A stretch of DNA of 64,000 bases from Embleya scabrispora (GTDB taxonomy: Bacteria; Actinomycetota; Actinomycetes; Streptomycetales; Streptomycetaceae): positions 6,758,001 to 6,822,000 of the forward strand of contig NZ_MWQN01000001.1 of NCBI RefSeq assembly GCF_002024165.1. Reading direction: 5' to 3'. Both the position numbers and the translations under genes were made by a program. The notes under the pieces were generated by a model. The model saw only the letters and a list, made by a program, of their open reading frames with translations, was not told the DNA's origin and ran no database searches. This document shows positions 46,349 through 54,362 of the stretch, piece by piece; positions within the stretch are counted from its first letter, which is position 1; the number at the start of each line of letters is the position of its first letter.

Positions 46349-46496
46349 TTCGTGTGCTGGGTGGGATGGTTTTGGAGCGTTGGTGGGGCTGGGCTCGGTT
46401 GGCTTGTTGGCGTCGGTCGGTGGCCGGCCGTGGGGTCGGGTTCGTTGCCGTCGGCGGTGGGGTGTCGCCGTGATTGCGTTGCTGGGCGGATGGTTG

Positions 46497-46536
46497 TTGT
46501 GGGTGCACTTCCGGGGCCAGGAAGTGCACCCCACAA
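46497..46536. terminator. Strong terminator of the DUF6603 operon
   Basis: TTGTGGGTGCACTTCC at 46497-46512 pairs with 46520-46536 (17 nt, one bulged base) around a 7-nt loop, 14 bp beyond the last gene. The stretch 46349-46496 between the tandem array and this hairpin holds nothing recognised. Confidence 0.8.
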
Positions 46537-46549
46537 CAGGACCCCGGTT

Positions 46550-48256
46550 TTACGGGGTTTCGAACGCGGCACCTCGGCCGATGGCGATGAGTTCGTTGCC
46601 GAGTACGGCGATGGTGGGGGTTTCGCGCGAGGCGCAGCCGTCGACGAGGGTGGCGGGGGACCAGGCTCCTTCGCGATGGGTGGTGAGCCACAGCAGGCCG
46701 TCGGGATCGGTTGCGAGCGCGTAGAGGTCGGTTCCGTGGGTGGTGGCGCGAGGGTCGGTGGCGGCGCGTAGGGGGGTGCCGATCGGTGTGGGCACGGTGC
46801 TGCCCGCGGGGTATTCGTACAACACGGTGTCTCCGCCCCGAACGCGCGCCACGTAGCCGAGTTTGCCGCTGTAGGCGAGGAGTTCGGCGTCGCCGCCGGA
46901 GGGTGGCGTCGGAACGTGTGCGGCGTGTTCGGTCCAGGCGCCGTCGCTTCCGCGCCGGTGGATCGTCCAGCCGAATTCCTCGCTGCCGCCGACGCCGTAC
47001 TTGCGCATCACGGCGTTCATCCGAGTGCCGTCCCACGCCAGGGACACGCCGCCGAGGTCGGGTGCGGGCATGTCCGTCTCGGGGCCCCAGGCCGTAGCCG
47101 ACGTCGTGACGCTGTACCGCTGCTTCCCGGCGTGGTCCACCCGGGCGCAGGCCAGTTGGCCGCCCATGGAGGTGAGGGAGATGGGCGACTCGACGGCGGC
47201 CCGGCCCGGTGAGGCGGATTGGTGACGCCAGATTCGGCCGTCGAAGGTGGCCCAGGCGAGCACATCGACGTCGTGCGGGCGGTACACGAGGTGGAGGAGT
47301 CCGTCGTGGACGGCGATGGCGGGCGGCGCCCCGACCGGCGCGATGTCCAGGGGAACAAGCCGCGTCCAGGTGCCCGCACGCAGGTCGTAGCGCCTCATCG
47401 ACAACTCGGGCCGATGGACGAACCCGCCCGCGGGGAGGATCGGCAGAGGTGTGTCGTAGCCGACGAGATTGTCCGTCACCACACCGGTTTCGACAGTGAG
47501 CGAGGGCGTGACGATGTTGGGCCGGTCGACGGTGAGCAGCACCGTGCGCACGGCTTCGAGTTCCCCGGACGGGGACGACGCCGAGCCGTGCAGTTCGACC
47601 ACCAGGTCGCTGCCGATGTTGTGCAGGACGAACTCGGTGCGGCCGGTGACGTCGATGTCCGCCCCCGGGTAGCGCAGACCGAACGAGCCGCCCTCGGCGT
47701 CCCAACTCAGCGTCGACGAGCCGCCCTGTTGCACGCGCAACGGGTGGGCGACGAGGTTTCCGAGATGGAAGGTCGGCGGGAACTTGGAGACGGGCAGCGT
47801 TACCTCCTCCTCCGTCCAAGGGTCGTCGGGAACCGCGGATCGGCGCACGGTCGCGGTCACCCGGACCACTGCTCGGCCGACCGTCCTGTTCACCGGAACA
47901 TCCCCGACGGACAGCGTGAGCCCCGTGTCCAGGGCGATGTCGTCGAGGCCTCCCGACGGGGTGAACACCACGTCTCCGAACGGGCCTACGGTGCTGTGCC
48001 ATCCGTCGCGGTCGGCAGCGGCGGTCACTCCGGTCATCGTCGTGGCGAGATGCGCGGCGCTTTCGCCGACCGGCAGCGTCACCTTGATCTCCCGGCACTG
48101 CACCGGGTCCTGGGCGCGGCGGATGAGGGTCACCGCGAGCAGGGCCTTACGCGGGTCGCCGGACGTCGGTGACACGGCGATCGGGTGCGGTGTCGTGGTG
48201 AGTCCGTACAGGAGCAACCGCGCGGTCGAGACGCGCGGCGCGGCGGGGGCGGTCAT
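46550..48256 (-). CDS. Beta-rich protein, paralogue with probable C-terminal beta-propeller (operon gene 6)
   Basis: This 568-aa protein has no signal peptide. Residues 1-145 form a beta module (VTLPVGESAAHLATTM, VNRTVGRAVVRVTATV) shared with the two preceding genes, and residues 160-235 are Ig-like (STLSWDAEGGSFGLRYPG, IDVTGRTEFVLHN). The C-terminal about 300 residues contain repeated segments resembling sialidase/PLL-type propeller blades (RIWRHQSAS, TAWGPETDMPAPDLGGVSLAW, LYALATDPDGLLWLTTHREGAWSPATLV). ATG 48256 has GGAGGAA upstream. It is the last gene of the operon. A carbohydrate-binding role would fit but is only inferred. Confidence 0.8.
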   Translation of the reverse strand: MTAPAAPRVSTARLLLYGLTTTPHPIAVSPTSGDPRKALLAVTLIRRAQDPVQCREIKVTLPVGESAAHLATTMTGVTAAADRDGWHSTVGPFGDVVFTPSGGLDDIALDTGLTLSVGDVPVNRTVGRAVVRVTATVRRSAVPDDPWTEEEVTLPVSKFPPTFHLGNLVAHPLRVQQGGSSTLSWDAEGGSFGLRYPGADIDVTGRTEFVLHNIGSDLVVELHGSASSPSGELEAVRTVLLTVDRPNIVTPSLTVETGVVTDNLVGYDTPLPILPAGGFVHRPELSMRRYDLRAGTWTRLVPLDIAPVGAPPAIAVHDGLLHLVYRPHDVDVLAWATFDGRIWRHQSASPGRAAVESPISLTSMGGQLACARVDHAGKQRYSVTTSATAWGPETDMPAPDLGGVSLAWDGTRMNAVMRKYGVGGSEEFGWTIHRRGSDGAWTEHAAHVPTPPSGGDAELLAYSGKLGYVARVRGGDTVLYEYPAGSTVPTPIGTPLRAATDPRATTHGTDLYALATDPDGLLWLTTHREGAWSPATLVDGCASRETPTIAVLGNELIAIGRGAAFETP

Positions 48257-48284
48257 GTCGTTCCTCCGGGAGTCGAAGCGTGCC

Positions 48285-49994
48285 TCAGACGATGAAGAGG
48301 CGGTTGTGGAGGGCGATGAGGCCCGGGGATCGGTCGAGGGGCCAGTCGTCCATCACGGGGACCCCGGCGCTCCACAGTTCGCCGTCGAAGCGCGCCATGT
48401 ACAGCGTGCGCGAACCCTGTTCCCGGCACACGCAGTAGAGGTGGCCGGCAAGCTCGGCGAGGGCGGGCGTGCCGGTGACGGCCACGGAGCTCATCACGGT
48501 CTTGACGGTCCACCACGCGGAGGCCGAGTCGGGCGGTGCGTTGTCGACCTCCGCGCGCAGGTGGCCGGTGGTTTTGAGCCGGTAGACGCCGACGCGCAGG
48601 TTCCCGAACTCGGCGAACGCGACGCCGTCGACACCGTTCGTGCCCGACAGTGCTCTGACCGTGCCCCCGCCTCCCGGCACATTGCTGTAGTGCACGTTCG
48701 TGGTACCGGAATGGTGGAACAGGTATGTCAGGCGTTCGCCTTGGTTGGCCGCCACTCCCGGCAGCGTCTTGTCTCGCTGGTAATCGCTGGGTCCGTGGAT
48801 CTCCGACCACGACAGATCGCGGTCGAGCCGCCGGTGCAGGAACTGGTCCCATTGAGGATGCCGGAAGATCCACACGATCGCCGTGCCGTAGCGGGTGATG
48901 GCGGCGTCCCGCCCCCGAGCGCGATGCCGGTCCCGGCGAGGCCAGCCGTAGCCGTCGTAGGTCGACCACAGCAGTTCGGTCGCGTCCGTCTGGGTCGCGA
49001 TCACCGTCCCCTCGTGGCCGGATGCCGAAGCGGGGCGTTGGGCGGAGTATCCGTACCACGGCCAGGTGCTGTCGCTCAGGGTTCCGGTGACGGGTTCGTA
49101 CGCCCAGGCCGGAGAGAGCGGCATCCCTTGGGGAACGACGATCGGTTCCGTGGGGTCGGACGGTTCGAGCGCTCCGGCCCGAAGTGTTCCCTCGACGACG
49201 ACGCGTCCCGCGAGCCGTTGGGGGTCGAACACGTACACGGTGATCGACAGCGTGCGCTCCACGAACCCGGATCCGGATTGCGCACGGGCGTTGAGGTGGA
49301 ACGTCGTGGTCTCGGTGAGCCCGCCCACCTCGATCGACTGCCGGTCGCCGACGGGAAACTCGTGGCCGTTGTACATCAGGGACACATGCGTCGCCGCCGA
49401 CGCGTCCCAGCGCAGCGTCGTGCCGCCGCCGGGATCGACGGACAGGGGTTCGGCGACCAGGGAGCGCAGATGGAAGCCCAGCGGGTATTTCCCGACCTGG
49501 ATTTCGGTGGTCTGCGTCTGCCACGCGGTGCTGCCGGTCGCACGCCACGACGCGGATACGGTGACGACGCTCGATCCGACGAGCCGGTTGACGCTCAAGC
49601 CGACGGCCTGGAACGTCACCCCGGTGGAGGCGTCGAACGCGGTGTGCGGCGGCTCGTCGGATGCCGGCGCGAACACTGTCGTGCACCGGCCCGATGCCGT
49701 GGTGGTGGTGCCCGTCCACCCCGCCAGGCTGATGCGGGTCTGCAGGTCCCGAACGTCGAGTGCGAGGTCGGCCTCGGCATCCCCGACTCGGAAGGCCACT
49801 TCGAAGCCGCGTACTTCGATCGTCCGCGGTTCGGCGAGCGACGTGATGAAGATCAGGTCGCCGAAGCCCGGTGTGCCCTCGGACGGCGAGACGCGCAGCG
49901 GGTCGGGATTGACCGCGAGATCGAAGAACAGCGGGTCGTTCGCGGCCGCGATCCTCCCCGATGCGGGCGCGACAAGGTGACGGACGAGGGTCAT
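48285..49994 (-). CDS. Beta-rich protein, paralogue with probable beta-propeller (operon gene 5)
   Basis: This 569-aa protein has the same plan as gene 6: an N-terminal beta module (FDLAVNPDPLRVSPSEG, VNRLVGSSVVTVSASW), an Ig-like part with GGGTTLRWDASAATHVSLMYNG and FPVGDRQSIEV, then propeller-like repeats (ELLWSTYDGYGWPRRDRH, TAIVWIFRHPQWDQF, LYMARFDGELWSAGVPVMDDW). It starts at ATG 49994, overlapping the previous stop by ATGA. No signal peptide, TM segment or catalytic motif is visible. I do not recognise the full-length family. Confidence 0.8.
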   Translation of the reverse strand: MTLVRHLVAPASGRIAAANDPLFFDLAVNPDPLRVSPSEGTPGFGDLIFITSLAEPRTIEVRGFEVAFRVGDAEADLALDVRDLQTRISLAGWTGTTTTASGRCTTVFAPASDEPPHTAFDASTGVTFQAVGLSVNRLVGSSVVTVSASWRATGSTAWQTQTTEIQVGKYPLGFHLRSLVAEPLSVDPGGGTTLRWDASAATHVSLMYNGHEFPVGDRQSIEVGGLTETTTFHLNARAQSGSGFVERTLSITVYVFDPQRLAGRVVVEGTLRAGALEPSDPTEPIVVPQGMPLSPAWAYEPVTGTLSDSTWPWYGYSAQRPASASGHEGTVIATQTDATELLWSTYDGYGWPRRDRHRARGRDAAITRYGTAIVWIFRHPQWDQFLHRRLDRDLSWSEIHGPSDYQRDKTLPGVAANQGERLTYLFHHSGTTNVHYSNVPGGGGTVRALSGTNGVDGVAFAEFGNLRVGVYRLKTTGHLRAEVDNAPPDSASAWWTVKTVMSSVAVTGTPALAELAGHLYCVCREQGSRTLYMARFDGELWSAGVPVMDDWPLDRSPGLIALHNRLFIV

Positions 49995-50842
49995 GACGGC
50001 TCCGTTTCCCCGGCCGCCTCGGCGAACGGCCGCCGTGCGGTGTCGGATTCCGGCGTCGACGCGGCCGCGAAGCGCACGCCGTGGGCCACCCGGCTCTCCA
50101 GTCGGCCCGTGGTGAGGGTCCCGGTGACCGTGAGGTCGTTCACCCTGATGTCCGGGTCGTGCACGCTGACGATCTTGGACAGCGTCGTCCACGCCGCGCC
50201 GGAACTGCCGCGTAGATAGAAAACGGTGGTGTGCCGGACACCGGCGACGTCGATCCTCTCGCGACCGGTGACGTCCACCATCACGTCGTCGTAGAGCAGT
50301 TGGAGTTGCGTGACGCTCGACGAGCGCCACGTCAGTTCGGCGGTGTCGCCACTGCCGATGACATCCTCGGCGGCGCGGAAGTCGGTCAGCGCGAATGCCT
50401 CGGGCAGCTTCGCGATCATGAACCGGGCACTCGCGTCGACGTCGAAGGTCTCCAGCGTGATCTCGGCCATGCCGACCGCGGCGTTGACCTTCACGCCGTC
50501 GAGCGTGACGATGACGCCCGCGCCCTGCGGCAGGTGCTCGCCGCCGTTTTCGTGCGCGAACGCGAACGTGCCCTGGCCGCTTTCGACGAGCAGCCACCCG
50601 GCACGGTCGACGGAGGGCTTGATGGAACCCACGTCCGAACTCAGGTGCGCGGACGTCGTGCCGATCGGGACCCGGACGCCGAACTCCGCGACGTGGGCAC
50701 CGCCCGACGCGGCGGCCGAGACCGCCGCGGTGACGGTCACGTAGCTGTCCTGGCCGGGACGGGACACACGAACCCGGTCGGGCTCGGTCCGCACATCGAA
50801 CGCGAGCGCGCCGCGGACGGTCGTGGGTGTGGATGTGGTCAT
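49991..50842 (-). CDS. Short beta-rich paralogue lacking the propeller (operon gene 4)
   Basis: This 283-aa protein contains only the modules shared by genes 5 and 6: the beta module (FGVRVPIGTTSAHLSSDV, VNAAVGMAEITLETFDV, FMIAKLPEAFAL) and the Ig-like segment (DTAELTWRSSSVTQLQLLYDD, VDVTGRERIDVAGV). It ends after a short Ala/Glu-rich tail. ATG 50842 was preferred over the GTG at 50863. It begins 18 bp after gene 3 stops and overlaps gene 5 by four bases. It may be the minimal structural subunit of a set. Confidence 0.8.
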   Translation of the reverse strand: MTTSTPTTVRGALAFDVRTEPDRVRVSRPGQDSYVTVTAAVSAAASGGAHVAEFGVRVPIGTTSAHLSSDVGSIKPSVDRAGWLLVESGQGTFAFAHENGGEHLPQGAGVIVTLDGVKVNAAVGMAEITLETFDVDASARFMIAKLPEAFALTDFRAAEDVIGSGDTAELTWRSSSVTQLQLLYDDVMVDVTGRERIDVAGVRHTTVFYLRGSSGAAWTTLSKIVSVHDPDIRVNDLTVTGTLTTGRLESRVAHGVRFAAASTPESDTARRPFAEAAGETEPS

Positions 50843-50859
50843 GGGTGCGGCTCCTGGGG

Positions 50860-53800
50860 TCACGGGCGATCACCGGAAGCGGACGGGGTCGAGGCCGGGG
50901 CGTGCGGGTCACCGGGCGCGGTCGGTCCGGGGACGGCGGCGGTGGGTCCGGCCGAGGCGATCGTGGCCGCGTCGCCGAGCACGACGAAGCCGGTGCGGAT
51001 GCGCGGGTCGCGTCCCAGCGGCCACAGGTCGGGGTCGGGAGCGGCCATGGGCAGGTTCAGCCACGTATCGCCGCGGCGCTCGGCCCAGGTCCACGAGCCG
51101 CCGGCGAGCGCCGGGTGCAGAGCCAACAGGTGCTCGGTGCCCGCCCCGTCGGTCGTTACCGGAGCCACCAGGGGCCCGGCCCGGAAGGCGATGGCGATCG
51201 ACCGCAGGGCGTCGTCCACGAACGCCGGCGGGATGTGCGCCGATACGACCGGCAGCACACCGGTGGTGGCGTGTACCGCGCCGCGCGGGTCGATCAGCAG
51301 GGTGACTTCGGGGGGCGGACCGTCGACGGTGGTCAGGAGCCGTTGGCCACGGTCGATGGACCGCAGGTAGTCGGCTTCGCCGCCGGTCGGCAGGACGGTC
51401 TCGATGTGGTCGGCGTCGCCCGCCCGGACGTAGCCGATGAGCCCGTCGTCGAGTTGCCGGGCCTCACCGAGGCGCACGTTCCACGTGTATCGGCCGATCT
51501 CCGGCTCCGGCTGCTCGAAGATGGTCCTCCAGGAGACGTCCCTGCGTGGCGCGCCGAGCAGTTCGATGCCCACGGACATGCGCACGAGGGCGACCGGGCG
51601 GCCGAAGAAGTACGCCGGCGCGGGAGCCGCCGGGCCTTGCGGGTCGATGAGGGCATGCGCTTCCTCCAGGTGCTCGACCAGCGCGGTGAACCCGGCCGGG
51701 CCCCGGCGCACGACCCCGGCGAGGAGTTCGTGCGCGTACGGCGCGAGTTCCGCGAGGTCGTCGAGGTCGAACACGGTCGACCCCGGAAGGGCGTTCCACG
51801 ACACGCGGCGTCCGGCGCCCACCCCGGTGATGCGCAGGTCGCCGAGCGCCGCCCCGGCCGGGCCGTAGCACGCGAGCGAATCGTCGACGCGGTTGTGCAG
51901 GAGCCATCCGGACACGGGGTTGCCGTCGGCGACCAGGTCGGCTTCGGTGCCGGTGCGCTGGTCGAGGAACCGCAGGGCGAGTCTGGCCGGTTGCAGGATC
52001 CGCGGGGTCAGCTGCACGAACCGGTCGGGCTCGATGCCGCCTGGTGCCTGGTCCGGGACGAAGGAGTCCGGACGGGCGATCTCGAAGCCCGAGGCGTGCT
52101 CGACGAGAACGACGGCGCGGCCGAACCGGTCCACGATTGCCAGCTCGCGGAACTCCACCAAGCCTGCCCGCAGTTGCTGGAAGTCACTGGGCATCCACGA
52201 CTCCCACTCCTCGGCGGGGAATATCCCGGGTCGTGGCGCGCCGGCGCTGTCGCCGTCGCCGATGTCCGCCGCGAGATCGCCGTGCGGGCGCAGACCGCTG
52301 CCGATCAGACGCTGGCCGATCTGCGCGGAGAACCCGTCGAGGCGCTGGGAGAGTTCGTCGGTTTCGAGGAGGATCCGGCGCAGCGCGTCGATGGCCTCGC
52401 GGTCCAGGTCCTTGCGGTCCTTGGCGTAGGCGTCCAGGCGCCCCGCGGTGACGAATCCGCTGGTGGGGGTGAGGATTTGGCGTCCGGAGATGGTACCGCC
52501 GTAGTCGTGCCGCCCGGTGCCCCTCCAGCGGTACCGCTGTCCGTCGAACTCCCAGTGGCGTTCGCCGTTCGCGTCGGCGTAGTCGATGGCCTTGTAGTCC
52601 GCTCGCCAGGCCAGGAAGAGGGGTTGCCACGGTTGACGCCACGTCCGGGTGCCGTACTCGGGGAGCAGTCCGTCCACGGGCGACAACGGGCTCTGGTCGG
52701 CGCGTACACGATCCACGATGAAGTGCTCGGTGAGCAGACGGGGGACGATCGCGGGGAGCGCCTCCGTGTTGACCTCGGCCACGTCGGCGGCGACCGAACG
52801 GGCGGTCACCGTGCCGATGCGCGTGACGAGGCGTTCCTCCACGCGGCACGGAAGCGCCGAGTCGCGGGTGAGTGGGGCATGCGTGCCGGCGCCGCGCAGG
52901 AGCAGGACGGGGTCGGCGGCTTCCTGGTACTCGGCCGCGGGGTACCGCTGCAGCACTCGGGGCGCGGCCAGCCACGCCGAGGCGTACGCCTGCGCCTTGT
53001 CGTCGAGTTCCTCCTGGTCCAGCGCCCACGGGATGGCGGCGCGGGCGGCGGCGAGGCGGGTCGCGAGGTCGGCGACGGCGTGTGCGGGGGATCCGGCGAC
53101 GGTCGCGTCGAGCCTGTCGCGGATGCCCTCGCCGAAGAACGGCGGCCTGGAACGACGCCTGTCGAGCGCCCACAGGTGGTAGAGGTACTCCCGCGCGTCG
53201 TGGAGCTCGCGTTCGAGCAGGTCGTGGGCACGTTGGAGGCGGTTGAGCTCGGCGATCCGCTCGGCCTGGACGGCGGCGCGTGCGGCGGCCGCGGCCGGGT
53301 CCTCCCGCGGTGCGTCCGCGGGGTTGCCGCGGTCGACGACGCGCCACACGTATCCGCCGGGCAGTGGGCCGAAGCCGGACAGGAGTGCCGCACGAGCGGG
53401 GAACAGATCGCCGTCGGTACGCTCGGCCCGATCGAGGCATCCGAGTGCGAACGCGTGGAAGAGACGGGCCTCTTCGGCGTCGAGCAGGCCGTACTCCGCC
53501 TCCACCGCGGCGGCGGCCTCGGCTGTGGAGTGGCCGATGCCCACCACGATCGTGTCCGCGGCCGGGATGTCGGAGGGCGGGGCGGGCGCGCCCCGGTCCG
53601 GCCGCCAGTCGAGGCCGATGACGCTGCCCGCGTACACCGACGCGCCCGGGCGGCCGTACATCGACGGCAGGAGCCAGCCCAGGTCGGCCATGACCTCGTC
53701 GAACCCGCCGCGCTGCAGGATGTCCGCGGACTCCTGCGCGTACCAGCCGATCACGCGATAGCTCACCCGGGCATCGCCGGAGACGTCGTCGAGGGTGTCG

Positions 53801-54360
53801 TGCATCGACAGCACGTTCCGGTTGTAGGGCTGGAAGGCCGCGAAGCTCAGCAGCCCGGGCCCGAGAGCGGTGAGGAACGGCTCGGGCCGCCGGTCGGGTT
53901 CGCGCCACGGAGCAGTCGCGGTGAGTTCGTGCAGTCGTCCGCACCTGGTGGCGGTCGGGCGATCCGTGAACGGGTCGAGAAACGCGCTGGTGCCGTCGTT
54001 TCCCAGGTGGTCGCTCTCCACGATCCAGCTGCGCACGCTCCCCGTGCCGTGGCTTCGGACCACCAGCCAGCGGTTGGGCACGAGCGGGAACTCGATGTCC
54101 GCGTCGCCGCTCTCGTGGCCCTGGGTGAGGCCCTCGGGAAGATGCCACATCAGATGCACGCCCAGGCGCGAGGGGTCGTCGCGCCACGGTTGCAGTTCCG
54201 TGAACGGATCGGGCTCGGGCGACATCCGGCGGGTCCCGAAATCCTGGAAGACCGCCGTCCAGCGGTGGATCGCGTACGTGCCGTCCGTGTCGCGCGCCGC
54301 GGGGTTGACCGCGAAGGCCGAGACCTCGATCGGCACCACCAGGGTGTCGTTTGCGGCCAT
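50860..54360 (-). CDS. Very large protein of unknown function (operon gene 3)
   Basis: This 1166-aa protein has no signal peptide or TM segment. The N-terminal 330 residues include GVHLMWHLPEGLTQGHE, NRWLVVRSHG and VIGWYAQESADIL. A helical coiled-coil-like stretch (about 350-480) contains AERIAELNRLQRAHDLLERELHDAREYL, then APRVLQRYPAAEYQEAADPVLLLRG. A second half (600-1100) mixes beta and helical segments, including LIDPQGPAAPAPAYFFGRPVALVRM. I recall similar hypothetical proteins but no function. Two bases separate it from gene 2. Its size and couplings suggest a scaffold or assembly component; this is inference. Confidence 0.75.
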   Translation of the reverse strand: MAANDTLVVPIEVSAFAVNPAARDTDGTYAIHRWTAVFQDFGTRRMSPEPDPFTELQPWRDDPSRLGVHLMWHLPEGLTQGHESGDADIEFPLVPNRWLVVRSHGTGSVRSWIVESDHLGNDGTSAFLDPFTDRPTATRCGRLHELTATAPWREPDRRPEPFLTALGPGLLSFAAFQPYNRNVLSMHDTLDDVSGDARVSYRVIGWYAQESADILQRGGFDEVMADLGWLLPSMYGRPGASVYAGSVIGLDWRPDRGAPAPPSDIPAADTIVVGIGHSTAEAAAAVEAEYGLLDAEEARLFHAFALGCLDRAERTDGDLFPARAALLSGFGPLPGGYVWRVVDRGNPADAPREDPAAAAARAAVQAERIAELNRLQRAHDLLERELHDAREYLYHLWALDRRRSRPPFFGEGIRDRLDATVAGSPAHAVADLATRLAAARAAIPWALDQEELDDKAQAYASAWLAAPRVLQRYPAAEYQEAADPVLLLRGAGTHAPLTRDSALPCRVEERLVTRIGTVTARSVAADVAEVNTEALPAIVPRLLTEHFIVDRVRADQSPLSPVDGLLPEYGTRTWRQPWQPLFLAWRADYKAIDYADANGERHWEFDGQRYRWRGTGRHDYGGTISGRQILTPTSGFVTAGRLDAYAKDRKDLDREAIDALRRILLETDELSQRLDGFSAQIGQRLIGSGLRPHGDLAADIGDGDSAGAPRPGIFPAEEWESWMPSDFQQLRAGLVEFRELAIVDRFGRAVVLVEHASGFEIARPDSFVPDQAPGGIEPDRFVQLTPRILQPARLALRFLDQRTGTEADLVADGNPVSGWLLHNRVDDSLACYGPAGAALGDLRITGVGAGRRVSWNALPGSTVFDLDDLAELAPYAHELLAGVVRRGPAGFTALVEHLEEAHALIDPQGPAAPAPAYFFGRPVALVRMSVGIELLGAPRRDVSWRTIFEQPEPEIGRYTWNVRLGEARQLDDGLIGYVRAGDADHIETVLPTGGEADYLRSIDRGQRLLTTVDGPPPEVTLLIDPRGAVHATTGVLPVVSAHIPPAFVDDALRSIAIAFRAGPLVAPVTTDGAGTEHLLALHPALAGGSWTWAERRGDTWLNLPMAAPDPDLWPLGRDPRIRTGFVVLGDAATIASAGPTAAVPGPTAPGDPHAPASTPSASGDRP

Positions 54361-54362
54361 GG

